NCBI GenBank assembly: GCA_004124385.1 | Contig: SCKN01000008.1 | Location: 46,648-90,584, forward strand | DNA from: Fidelibacterota bacterium | GTDB taxonomy: Bacteria > Fidelibacterota > Marinisomatia > Marinisomatales > TCS55 | Length of the DNA: 43,937 bases | Direction: 5' to 3' | In this document: positions 35,745-43,386 of the stretch, piece after piece | Numbering within the stretch: the first letter of the stretch is position 1 | How the letters are laid out: every line of letters begins with the position of its first letter | Translations under genes and position numbers: made by a program | Notes under the pieces: model-generated | Databases searched by the model: none | Told to the model about the DNA's origin: nothing | Seen by the model: the letters and a program-made list of their open reading frames with translations, nothing else

Positions 35745-36678
35745 TTATTCAATATTTACGCCGTCTAATTCTTTCTGCCCGCTAACAGGATTTATTCTTA
35801 CGGGAACATGTCCCGGGAGAGTTACTGAATAGTCCGTCCACTCTGAACTCGTTGTATGGCAAACATCCGGTGTGTAGTAATCAGTCGAAATAAAGTGAGC
35901 TCCACTGGCTAAAGCTGTATCTCTCCGATTTGAATCACCTGTACGAGCTTGTCTGGTATCCGTATCTGCTCGTGTCCTTACAAGATATCCTTGTTGCACA
36001 CGTATTTCAATTTCAGGATTCGGTGTATTCATACCCAAAAACGCAGCTTCTGGCGTCCCGGGGTTTGCTTCTACAAACATTACACGACCTTTAAGTCCGG
36101 GATGACCAGCAATATAATCAGCCATTACACTACCTTGATTATCCAATCCAAACATAACCTTTCCCCTTGATTCCTCAAGTGTAGGCCAGCCGTCATTTAA
36201 TATTATATCTTCCAGGGATTCTCTGTTACCACGAATATTATCGGGTGTAATAACACCTTCAAGATTATCGCCGAATACATCACAAATTTCGTCATCTATC
36301 GCATTCAATGCATCAATATTGAATTCTAATAGACGCACAAAACCAAAAAACGATAGAAAGGAATTTTTATCCGCCACACCCTCATCTTTTGCTTCAATTA
36401 AAATAAATATAGGAAAATGATTTGGATGTTCATTCGACCATTTTTTTATGACTGAAAGTGCACGTTTAAAGGTTAAATAGTTTGTATTAAAATCGATGTC
36501 AGGAAAATGGAGAATTTTTAATCCCGGCTCCATTAATTCGGGGGAATTCGGCTGCACCGGAATCAAATTTTGATAACCATCGAGATACATTTTCATCCAT
36601 TCGGAGGCGATAACTGTTATGGCTGCCGATAACTTGAAATTGATTAATCTTAAGTTTATTAATTTTGTTAAAAGACAA
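35745..36678 (-). pseudogene. Decayed Ca-dependent phosphoinositide phospholipase C
   Basis: From 36596 down to 35745 there is an open frame matching the C-terminal two thirds of the Ca-dependent PI-PLC family (PF16670): MEPGLKILHFPDIDF, FILIEAKDE, GVITPDNIRG, WPTLEESRGKVMFGLDN, FVEANPG, GAHFISTDYY. The catalytic start INQFQVIGSHNSYR is found upstream (about 36648-36607) in a different frame. The usual stretch between them (SHPPL..QL..G.R..E.DV) is missing. No standard ATG and no signal peptide precede it, and a TGA blocks the frame further up. I read it as a deletion plus frameshift. The 3' part may still be transcribed. Confidence 0.75.
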
Positions 36679-36797
36679 AACCGATGGCTGGTAGAAAATA
36701 TATTGTAATAAAAATCAAACGGTTATAAGTATCCTTTTATAAAGAAACTCTAGCCGAGTTAAATCAGACATTTATTTTATAAATTTTGGTTTAATTA

Positions 36798-37160
36798 TTA
36801 TAAGTCATGCCAATGGCCATGCTCTGCAGACCATATTTTCCCCGGGGGTGCTGCGTTTGGTGGTTTTTTTGGAATCGCACTTGAGGCTGAAGATACGGGT
36901 AGAGAAGGTGCATCATGCCAATGGCCATGCTCAACTGACCAAACTTTCCCCGGAGGCGCCAGTTCTAATGGTGAGGATATTCTGTTCGGTACTATTGCTG
37001 GTTCAGATTCATAAAAGAAAAACCAAAGTATTGCCAACACTACAACTCCAGATATTGCCCACAGTTGATAAGGTTTATTATTGGACTGTCCATGACAGAC
37101 TTTGAATTTTTTTCCACTGCCACAGTGGCAAGCATCATTCCGACTCGGTTTTTTATTCAA
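36798..37160 (-). CDS. SEC-C zinc-motif membrane protein with two HGHWHD repeats
   Basis: This 120-residue protein has an N-terminal SEC-C motif (PSRNDACHCGSGKKFKVCHG; C11, C13, C22, H23), which binds zinc in SecA-related proteins. One membrane helix (31-50) and an outer tail follow, with two copies of APPGK(V/I)WS-x-EHGHWHD at 68-83 and 104-119. The His-rich repeats look like a metal-binding surface. The start is TTG at 37160, supported by GGAAG 6 nt upstream. The function is unknown. Confidence 0.78.
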   Translation of the reverse strand: MNKKPSRNDACHCGSGKKFKVCHGQSNNKPYQLWAISGVVVLAILWFFFYESEPAIVPNRISSPLELAPPGKVWSVEHGHWHDAPSLPVSSASSAIPKKPPNAAPPGKIWSAEHGHWHDL

Positions 37161-37306
37161 TGTTGACTTCCATTTAGATTAAATCTAACATCCTCCCAAC
37201 CCAATATACTACAAACAAAAAACTCCACCCCATCTACATTTTGTTACGATGAACAAGTATGCGGGGTTCTTGTATAATTACTATCTATTTGAGTGGAGAT
37301 TGAACA

Positions 37307-37579
37307 TTAATCTGTATTCTTTATTTTTACCCACCCAAAATAATCATTCAATCCTTTTATTGTTAGAATTAAAAAAATTAGAAGAATGACTATTTCAGGA
37401 ATGAAACCAGGTGATATTTTTGCGAATAAAATCACAATTATATACCAAAGCAAGATAGGCAAAGTTGCCTTATATCTTTTTATATATTTTTCTTCATTAA
37501 ACGTTAAACCTCTTCTCTGGCTACGCTGTCTGGCTGCCTTAATATTTAGCTTCATAAACTTGTCGTATAATTTTTTCAT
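37307..37579 (-). CDS. Small membrane protein, unknown
   Basis: This 90-residue protein has a basic N-terminal region (AARQRSQRRGLTF) and two membrane helices (about 39-55 and 59-77). I recognise no family. It lies in the hairpin-rich accessory stretch. Downstream, at about 37212-37270, a degenerate copy of the recurrent hairpin is seen. Confidence 0.6.
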   Translation of the reverse strand: MKKLYDKFMKLNIKAARQRSQRRGLTFNEEKYIKRYKATLPILLWYIIVILFAKISPGFIPEIVILLIFLILTIKGLNDYFGWVKIKNTD

Positions 37580-37608
37580 GTATATAATCTAATACGATTT
37601 GAGTTAAC

Positions 37609-37642
37609 AAAAAAGGCTAGCACGTTTGTCCTAACCTTTTTT
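37609..37642. terminator. Bidirectional hairpin, A/T-flanked
   Basis: AAAAAAGG-C-TAG (37609-37620) can pair with CTA-A-CCTTTTTT (37631-37642), a stem with one mismatch and T-runs in both directions. It lies in the 167-nt gap between two minus-strand genes. Confidence 0.5.
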
Positions 37643-37683
37643 TAATCTTAATAGTGGAATGTAAGAACAAATGAGTAGGAAAC

Positions 37684-37725
37684 AAAAAACCCCGTTCCAT
37701 CTTCACTCCGAGCGGGTGGGTTTTT
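37684..37725 (-). terminator. Terminator-like hairpin, member F of recurrent family
   Basis: AAAAACCC (37684-37691) pairs with GGGTTTTT (37718-37725), with an inner CCCG/CGGG match. The left arm is the AAACAAAAAACCCCG sequence that recurs elsewhere. It lies 22 nt after the stop of the gene at 37747-38430. Confidence 0.55.
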
Positions 37726-37746
37726 ACAGTGTTAATAATGCAATTG

Positions 37747-38430
37747 TCATTGATCAGTTAAAACATTCGAATCTTTCATCAGATAATAATGGAAAACCAC
37801 CCACCCGAAAAAAAATCCTGTTAGAAAAATAACCCAGGGAAAGGATTCCGGAACCATTTGATTTATAACAACGATTCCCGGGATCATGAAAGAAATAATG
37901 ATTATGATTCCTGCCATTATCTCCATTATCCAGAACTTCTTATCGAACTGAAAGCGATAACCCCTGTCCATTTCCACCAGGATGATAATACCAGTATAGA
38001 TTAGCGATAGGGACACAAGTACAGGTGCCAGTACAGGACCAACCCATGGCAGCGGGATGAGAAACAGAATATCCCAGGTCAGATAACTTTCAGGCCAATC
38101 CAGAAATATCTTCAGGAAAATGTAGTAGAAAATATCCCAGATACCGAAGATAATCATATATCCTGCCAATTTTTTAATAAACGTCCGGAAAGTCAATTCT
38201 ACCATTGCCCAGATTATGATCAGGGTCATTAACTCCCGCAAGATTTCGACAGCGGCAATATCGATATCTGCCAGCACGATAGGAAAACTGAAACCATCGG
38301 GGTAATAAATTTTGCGGAGATAGATAACAATAGCCGCTTCAATATATCCAAAAGCAATACCCCACACATACAGCCAGCTTAACGTATGTTTCAAAGTTTG
38401 GAATGAATTGGATTGCATTGCATTAACCAT
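37747..38430 (-). CDS. Conserved polytopic membrane protein, unknown
   Basis: This 227-residue protein has six to seven membrane helices. The region WGIAFGYIEAAIVIYLRKIYYPDGF looks like a conserved family signature, but I know no function for it. The second ATG at 38418 is an alternative start. It is flanked by terminators on both sides and appears to be a single-gene unit. Confidence 0.75.
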   Translation of the reverse strand: MVNAMQSNSFQTLKHTLSWLYVWGIAFGYIEAAIVIYLRKIYYPDGFSFPIVLADIDIAAVEILRELMTLIIIWAMVELTFRTFIKKLAGYMIIFGIWDIFYYIFLKIFLDWPESYLTWDILFLIPLPWVGPVLAPVLVSLSLIYTGIIILVEMDRGYRFQFDKKFWIMEIMAGIIIIISFMIPGIVVINQMVPESFPWVIFLTGFFFGWVVFHYYLMKDSNVLTDQ

Positions 38431-38474
38431 TAATTCGTATAATACCGATCTGTTGGATTTTTACTCCTAATCTC

Positions 38475-38500
38475 ACAAAAAAGCCCGCTAGTGTAGGGCT
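38475..38500 (-). terminator. Terminator, degenerate member A of recurrent family
   Basis: AGCCC (38482-38486) pairs with GGGCT (38496-38500), followed on the minus strand by TTTTTTGTG. It lies 25 nt after the stop of the sorted hydrolase gene. The sequence GGGCTCTTGCTTAAATCC next to it is repeated at 41563-41580. Confidence 0.6.
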
Positions 38501-38525
38501 CTTGCTTAAATCCTTTGGGTTGGGG

Positions 38526-39734
38526 TTATTTCATCAGCACCATCTTCTTGGTCTGTGTAAACTTTCCAGCACGAATCTGATACAGATAAAACCCTGCACT
38601 CACTGGCTTGCCGTGGTCATTGGTAGCATCCCATATCACGGACTTAAAGCCAGCATCTTGGGTTGTATTAATTAGTGTCTTCACTTTTTTTCCCAGTAAA
38701 TCGTAGACCGTTATGTTCACAAAACTATTCTCTGGTAGTTCATATTGGAGTTTAGTTATTGGATTGAAAGGATTCGGATATGGTGTATGTAATAAGAACT
38801 TTGTTGGGATTGCAAAATCAGTTGCTACTGCAATGGAATCACAGGCACTCGTATCCATTATTGTTCCTTCCGATACAAAATTCTGCCAGAGTTCCCCTAC
38901 TTCTCTACTAGGGAACCATGAAGAAGAATCAACCACGACATCATAGCAATCCCAAGCACCAATGGTCCAATTGGTTTGATGTCCCAGCCAGCCAATGGAA
39001 TCAGGAAGTGAATTCAATGTAACAGGTTGAAAAACATCCATGGAATCTGGTAATCGAAGATTAGCCACGGTATTAAAAAATGAATCCAAAAAAGGGTAAT
39101 CTATCACTTGGGTGTGGCCAACACCCTGTTCCATGGCAAGTATCCATTTCGCTCCCAAAGGCCGGTGATCTAAAAAAATTCCTGTAAGATTCTCTATACG
39201 ATAAGGGGAATCATTTTCAGCAATAAACATGAGTCCCGGCACCTCGACGGCAGCTCCTGCATCGGTGGTATCGTGATATCCTCCTTTCTGAGTAATGAAG
39301 CCCAGCATACGTTCCGGGATCCATTTGGTAAAGTGATAGCCAAATTGACCACCCCAGGAATAGCCATTAATGAAAAAGGGAATAAAGGATATTTCATCGT
39401 GACTGAAAAGAACAGCGAATGAATCCATGGCAGCGATTACCGCATCTCCAATTCCTGTATGCATGTGCATGTTAAAAATGTGAGCACCCATCAAAGCGAA
39501 ATCCTGGTTGCTGGCGAGTATCTGGTAATTCGAGTCACTAACGACATTCCGGGAATCCCCATTGTTTGGGTGCATGAACCAGTAGACACCACGAAGCGTA
39601 TCCGTTGAATCATTGACCCACATCCGAAAATCGGCATAATTGTAACTGGCTGTATCATTCTCCAAGATGGATACATCATGGATTTCAGCACGGACAAACC
39701 CGATTAAAAAGAAAATGAAGAAAGTTTTTTTCAC
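38526..39734 (-). CDS. Secreted alpha/beta hydrolase with C-terminal sorting domain
   Basis: This 402-residue protein has a signal peptide (1-16, ending VRA). The hydrolase domain has nucleophile S126 in GYSWGG, probable acid D175 in IAENDSPY and His H207 in GVGHTQV. A type IX-like sorting domain lies at about 314-402 (YPNPFNPITKLQYELP, VYDLLGKKVKTL, AGFYLYQIRAG). It is predicted to be exported to the surface; the substrate is unknown. The start is GTG at 39734 without an obvious ribosome site. Confidence 0.85.
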   Translation of the reverse strand: MKKTFFIFFLIGFVRAEIHDVSILENDTASYNYADFRMWVNDSTDTLRGVYWFMHPNNGDSRNVVSDSNYQILASNQDFALMGAHIFNMHMHTGIGDAVIAAMDSFAVLFSHDEISFIPFFINGYSWGGQFGYHFTKWIPERMLGFITQKGGYHDTTDAGAAVEVPGLMFIAENDSPYRIENLTGIFLDHRPLGAKWILAMEQGVGHTQVIDYPFLDSFFNTVANLRLPDSMDVFQPVTLNSLPDSIGWLGHQTNWTIGAWDCYDVVVDSSSWFPSREVGELWQNFVSEGTIMDTSACDSIAVATDFAIPTKFLLHTPYPNPFNPITKLQYELPENSFVNITVYDLLGKKVKTLINTTQDAGFKSVIWDATNDHGKPVSAGFYLYQIRAGKFTQTKKMVLMK

Positions 39735-39797
39735 AAAGTTTATGTTCTTAATCGTTTTCTCGCAGTAGCGGGATTTACGATTAGCTTCAACATTTTA

Positions 39798-40304
39798 TTA
39801 TCTCTTTTTCGAAAATGATGACCTTTTAGATGCTTTATAGACAAACCAATCATCACTGGTAATTTCATGGTAGTGGTCAGACTCTTCTACTAATATTTTC
39901 GCTGTGTTCTTTTTTACTGCAGCGATCTCAACCCTGACACCCTCTGATTTCAGGTGAGTCACCAGCTCAACAAAATCTGAATCACCCGACATAATAATGA
40001 TGGTATCGACTTTAGATGCCAATTGAGTTGCTTTTATGGATAGCGGAATATCGGCTGATTTATGACAGGGTACTACGGATCCATAATAGTTCTCATGAAG
40101 TCGTTCAGCAAATTTTTTGGATATGGATTTACCCTCACGAAAATAGATCAGTCTGTTTAAGCCTCTGCCATTTAAGAGTTTAGGTATAAGTTCATCGAAG
40201 TTGATCATAGCTTTGGTCGATTTGGATAAGGTATGGATACTTCGCTCAATATTATTACCATCGCATAGAATTGCTACAGATTGGTTGATTAGTATTTCAG
40301 TCAT
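39798..40304 (-). CDS. NYN-domain (LabA-like) protein
   Basis: This 168-residue protein has the acidic residues of NYN/PIN-like nucleases: D15 and N18 in LCDGNNIE, and D108 and D110 in IMSGDSDF. The C-terminal VRVEIAAVKKNTAKIL is typical of LabA/DUF88 proteins. The family is predicted to cleave or process RNA. Its tail is basic (KASKRSSFSKKR). A second, distinct NYN protein is encoded at 43387. Confidence 0.88.
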   Translation of the reverse strand: MTEILINQSVAILCDGNNIERSIHTLSKSTKAMINFDELIPKLLNGRGLNRLIYFREGKSISKKFAERLHENYYGSVVPCHKSADIPLSIKATQLASKVDTIIIMSGDSDFVELVTHLKSEGVRVEIAAVKKNTAKILVEESDHYHEITSDDWFVYKASKRSSFSKKR

Positions 40305-40353
40305 ATTATTTGATTCCTTAGTGTATACATAAATCTAACCCCAATCCATCAAA

Positions 40354-40388
40354 CAAAAAACCCCGCTACTGCGGGGTTTTTATTTTTT
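40354..40388 (-). terminator. Terminator, member C of recurrent family
   Basis: A perfect stem CCCCGC/GCGGGG (40361-40366, 40371-40376) with loop TACT is flanked by A-run and T-run, so it works in both directions. It ends the minus-strand lipoprotein gene at 40428. Confidence 0.85.
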
Positions 40389-40427
40389 TCATTATGATTT
40401 AAGAAGGAGGCATCATCTTTAAGTAAA

Positions 40428-41414
40428 CTAGCGTAGATTTAACTTGCTACTATTATCTCTTATAGCATAAGAATCCATAATCAGCCTGTCAGAAGCATCA
40501 AAAAATACTGGTCCGGGTCTATCTTCATCCCAATCTTCACGACACTCTTCTTTCGCTGCGATCATTTCTTCTTCATTATGTATAGTTACAACGGAGTCTC
40601 CATCATCTGTTCTATATACTATATCAACTGGATACTGGAGTGTAGGACGCTCTTCTGACTCTGGATTATCTTCGTACCAATCTTTAAGCTCTGCCCAGCC
40701 TTCTTCTTCATCAGTTTCTACAGTAATAGACGTTCCGTCTGGCATTGTAAATGTTATAGGGAATACCATTCCAAAACATTTCTCTCTATTCCAATCTCTT
40801 CCGCGGTCACATCGACGATATAGTTCACGCATTTCATCATCATTGTTAATCGATACGGTCGCACCATCAAAGGTGATATCAACGGGGTACTGCAGAGATG
40901 GCTTCTCTTCTGCATCAGGATTTAATTCGTACCAATCCTTGATCTCATACCAGCTATTTTCATTGTCACTGCTAACTGTGATGGTTGATCCATCCGGCAT
41001 TATAAATGTTACAGGTAGGACAAGGTTAAAACATTTCCAATCTTCTTTCTCATCCCTGTCCCAGTAGAATTCATCTTTTCTATCGTCGTCATAGGGATCG
41101 AGCTTTCTGCCCTTCATATTAAAGTAGACTTCATTGCGACTACCGGTTCTGTGACCCAAGCCAGCCAGTTCTACTTCATAGCCAAGACCCGATGCTACGC
41201 TTGCATCTGTACTAAAATAATCATAAAAGTCTTGTTCTACGACGGCCTGAGATTCGGCTGGTAATTCATCCATACTAATGGAAATTTTTTCAGCACTAAT
41301 AATAGCCTGAATTAATTCATAGTCGTTACTTTCTTTAGATTTTGTGATATCAGTTTCACAACTGATTATAAATAGAATAGCTATAAAAATACTAATATGT
41401 GATATTGTTTTCAC
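40428..41414 (-). CDS. Lipoprotein with two tandem 75-residue domains
   Basis: This 328-residue lipoprotein (C19, IISC) is acidic. It contains two similar domains, residues 128-202 and 213-291. Each opens with CF-x-(L/M)-V-(L/F)-P-(V/I)-TF-x-MPDG, continues W-x-E-(I/L)-KDWYE-x-NP and LQYPVDI, and ends in Arg/Glu-rich sequence with a Cys. The paired cysteines at the ends of each copy may form disulfides. The start is GTG with AAGGAG 6 nt upstream. I recognise no function; a surface beta-sandwich adhesin-like role is only a guess. Confidence 0.8.
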   Translation of the reverse strand: MKTISHISIFIAILFIISCETDITKSKESNDYELIQAIISAEKISISMDELPAESQAVVEQDFYDYFSTDASVASGLGYEVELAGLGHRTGSRNEVYFNMKGRKLDPYDDDRKDEFYWDRDEKEDWKCFNLVLPVTFIMPDGSTITVSSDNENSWYEIKDWYELNPDAEEKPSLQYPVDITFDGATVSINNDDEMRELYRRCDRGRDWNREKCFGMVFPITFTMPDGTSITVETDEEEGWAELKDWYEDNPESEERPTLQYPVDIVYRTDDGDSVVTIHNEEEMIAAKEECREDWDEDRPGPVFFDASDRLIMDSYAIRDNSSKLNLR

Positions 41415-41540
41415 TAATTGCTCCTTAATTATTGTAATGAATTTATCTAAAATTTTGATTAAAGTTAAAAATTAAATATAACATAATTATAAACATTTCA
41501 ACCGTCTTAATTCCAACTTCTTTTAATGAGTACAGGTTGT

Positions 41541-41565
41541 CAGTAAAAACCCCGCTACTGCGGGG
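41541..41565 (-). terminator. Terminator, member B of recurrent family
   Basis: A perfect stem CCCCGC/GCGGGG (41550-41555, 41560-41565) with loop TACT is followed on the minus strand by TTTTTACTG. It ends the transcript of the MORN-repeat gene or the small frame at 41603-41722. It lies in the 188-nt stretch between 41415 and 41602, which holds no other feature that I can see. Confidence 0.8.
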
Positions 41566-41602
41566 CTCTTGCTTAAATCCTATCCCTTTGGGTGGTGGTA
41601 TT

Positions 41603-41722
41603 TTACTTGGTATCATTATACCACTTTTCCATTTTGATATGGGAAACACAAGGCCCAAATATATCAAAATCATCAACGGATGGTTCATTTGGTTTGAAGT
41701 CGATATATTTTAATAGAAACAA
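41603..41722 (-). CDS. Possible 39-residue protein or 3' remnant
   Basis: A short minus-strand frame reads FLLKYIDFKPNEPSVDDFD and then IFGPCVSHIKMEKWYNDTK. The composition looks like real protein, but the only start is TTG at 41722 and no ribosome site is clear. It lies between the MORN gene stop (41728) and terminator B. It may be a genuine small protein, a remnant of a lost gene, or a frameshifted tail of the MORN gene. Confidence 0.3.
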   Translation of the reverse strand: MFLLKYIDFKPNEPSVDDFDIFGPCVSHIKMEKWYNDTK

Positions 41723-41727
41723 GCTAT

Positions 41728-42420
41728 TTATTCGCTCTCTCGATATCCACAATGATTGCAGTAACCTGGTATATCAGGAGCATTAGGTCCCATAAAATTG
41801 TAATTGGAAAAGGGTTTTGGCATTTCACATCGTGGACAGAAGACAAATGGTTTTACATCTCTTAAAAGTTCTCTTAATTCTTCAGTTTTCTCTCTGTCCA
41901 ATACAAAGTCATTTTTTTTACGCGGTTTTTTCTTCGGTTTAGAACGACGTATAATTTTCTTCGATTCATTAAAAAATCTTTTTTCTTTCTTCCGACCATT
42001 TTCATATCGATAAATCCAAAATCCATCTTTCTTCCCATTCTTGTAAGTTCCTTCTTCCCTCTTTTTTCCAGTCTTACTCCAATAAGTAACACTTTTGCCA
42101 TCCCGTTTCCCAGCCTTGTAAGTTCTTTCTTCTTTCTTCTGTCCATTCTTATACCAGTCAGTCCATAATCCATTACTTTTGGGGTTACCCGACCAATCTA
42201 CACCCTTGTAAGTTCCTTCTGATGACTTCTGTCCATTCTTATACCAATAAGTCCATAATCCATCTTTTGTATAAATACCTCTAGATTGTTTCCCTATAAC
42301 AGTTCCTTCTGCTTTCTTAGCAGCCTCGTAGTACTTATACCCAGCCTCGTAGTACTCTGTTACTACTTTAGGGAATTTTTCTCCAAATATTTTTTCTAAA
42401 AATCCCACTTTATACACCAT
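41728..42420 (-). CDS. MORN-repeat protein with C-terminal zinc ribbon
   Basis: This 230-residue protein has four or five YwqK-type MORN repeats (DGLWTYWYKNGQKSSEGTYK, NGLWTDWYKNGQKKEERTYK, DGKSVTYWSKTGKKREEGTY, DGFWIYRYENGRKKEKRF). A basic linker (SKPKKKPRKKN) and a zinc ribbon (CPRC...CNHC) follow. MORN_2 proteins include antitoxin-like and membrane-linked proteins; the role here is unknown. I choose the ATG at 42420, which has a perfect AGGAGG 6 nt upstream, over an in-frame TTG at 42438. Confidence 0.85.
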   Translation of the reverse strand: MVYKVGFLEKIFGEKFPKVVTEYYEAGYKYYEAAKKAEGTVIGKQSRGIYTKDGLWTYWYKNGQKSSEGTYKGVDWSGNPKSNGLWTDWYKNGQKKEERTYKAGKRDGKSVTYWSKTGKKREEGTYKNGKKDGFWIYRYENGRKKEKRFFNESKKIIRRSKPKKKPRKKNDFVLDREKTEELRELLRDVKPFVFCPRCEMPKPFSNYNFMGPNAPDIPGYCNHCGYRESE

Positions 42421-42640
42421 TTTAAACCTCCTAAACAAATTCCATACTAACAGGCTGAATTTCTGGGTGTTTCTCTAATGCCCAGCTCATAAAGTTGGTT
42501 ATAATTAATATTAAAATGTTATGTATATATAAAAATTTCATAAAGGAATGTAAGGATTTTTCAAATCAAATATGAGATTTGGAGAAAAACTTTAAGAGGC
42601 GGTTACCAAACCAAGTTCATGCTTTCTGGTGTATGGGAAA

Positions 42641-42662
42641 CAAAAAACCCCGCTGCTGGGAG
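42641..42662 (-). terminator. Degenerate terminator, member E of recurrent family
   Basis: CAAAAAACCCCGCTGCTGGG keeps the left arm and A-run of the family, but the right arm (GGGAGG) pairs only partly. On the minus strand it lies about 40 nt after the stop of the small frame at 42702-42872. Confidence 0.4.
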
Positions 42663-42701
42663 GTTAAGAATCGATTCATTTTTACTCTTTATCTAACGCT
42701 A

Positions 42702-42872
42702 TTAAATCCCCAAAATCAAAGACAAGGGAACAAACATAAGAGTATCCAAGATTATCAGAAATATGACATCCCATTTCAATAGTCTTCTAAATCCCTTTTG
42801 ATAGGCGTTGAAACCATAGTTTAACGCACCAATCACTGTAACGAGTATCCAGATGATTTCAAACTGATCCAT
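42702..42872 (-). CDS. Possible 56-residue membrane protein
   Basis: A minus-strand ATG frame reads MDQFEIIWILVTVIGALNY, then GFNAYQKGFRRLLKW, then VIFLIILDTLMFVPLSLIL. This gives two hydrophobic helices separated by a basic loop, a plausible small membrane protein. The ribosome site is weak. A degenerate terminator follows. The 281 nt between 42421 and 42701 otherwise hold no gene that I can see. Confidence 0.5.
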   Translation of the reverse strand: MDQFEIIWILVTVIGALNYGFNAYQKGFRRLLKWDVIFLIILDTLMFVPLSLILGI

Positions 42873-42941
42873 TCTCGTAACACAATTATTCCTTAAATTA
42901 CAGAACTAATTAACGAAAATACTATTTACAGAAAGGATATT

Positions 42942-43208
42942 ATGAAAGGAAAATGTAACAATAAATGGTGCTGCTACTTGTATGGACTATTAGATTTGGT
43001 TTGTTTTGTTGGTGGTGCATATTTACTCAGCGTAGCAATATTTGGTGGATGCTTTGGTTCAGCTGCGTGTAACTGCGGAGTACTGGGCTTGCCGTTGATA
43101 GTTCTTGGTTTCGTCATTCGCGGCTGGACTGGTAGAGGTTGCTGCTGTTCCTGTGGCACGAAAAAATGCTGTGCACCAAGCAGTACAGAACCTGATACTA
43201 CCGATTAA
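42942..43208 (+). CDS. Small Cys-rich membrane protein
   Basis: This 88-residue protein has two membrane helices (about 14-34 and 47-61). It has 13 cysteines, including a GRGCCCSCGTKKCC cluster after helix 2 and an N-terminal KCNNKWCC. Metal binding or palmitoyl-like modification are possible, but no family is recognised. GAAAGGA lies about 6 nt before the ATG. It has a Ser/Thr/Glu/Asp-rich tail. Confidence 0.7.
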   Translation: MKGKCNNKWCCYLYGLLDLVCFVGGAYLLSVAIFGGCFGSAACNCGVLGLPLIVLGFVIRGWTGRGCCCSCGTKKCCAPSSTEPDTTD

Positions 43209-43283
43209 TTAATAATATGATTAGTAATCTCTTTTTCATTTTGAAATCCTAATCATTTATCCAAATCTACCCATCATCCCACA

Positions 43284-43308
43284 AACAAAAAACCCCGCTA
43301 ATGCGGGG
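43284..43308 (-). terminator. Orphan terminator-like hairpin, member D of recurrent family
   Basis: A perfect stem CCCCGC/GCGGGG (43293-43298, 43303-43308) with loop TAAT has its T-run only on the minus strand (TTTTTTGTTTG). Both neighbouring genes are on the plus strand, so it has no minus-strand gene to terminate. The plus strand lacks a T-run after the stem. Confidence 0.6.
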
Positions 43309-43386
43309 CTTGATGGTTAAATGTTGGTATTACTCTAATTCTAGCATGTGATATAATTCCAAATACTTTGGTTATAAATTAACGTA

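Noticed and set aside
41443-41688. 81-codon minus-strand frame through terminator B
   Set aside because: It reads through a perfect terminator hairpin and a low-complexity AT stretch; the composition is not protein-like.
42579-42782. 67-codon plus-strand frame
   Set aside because: It runs through degenerate hairpin E and opposes a more plausible small membrane protein frame on the other strand.
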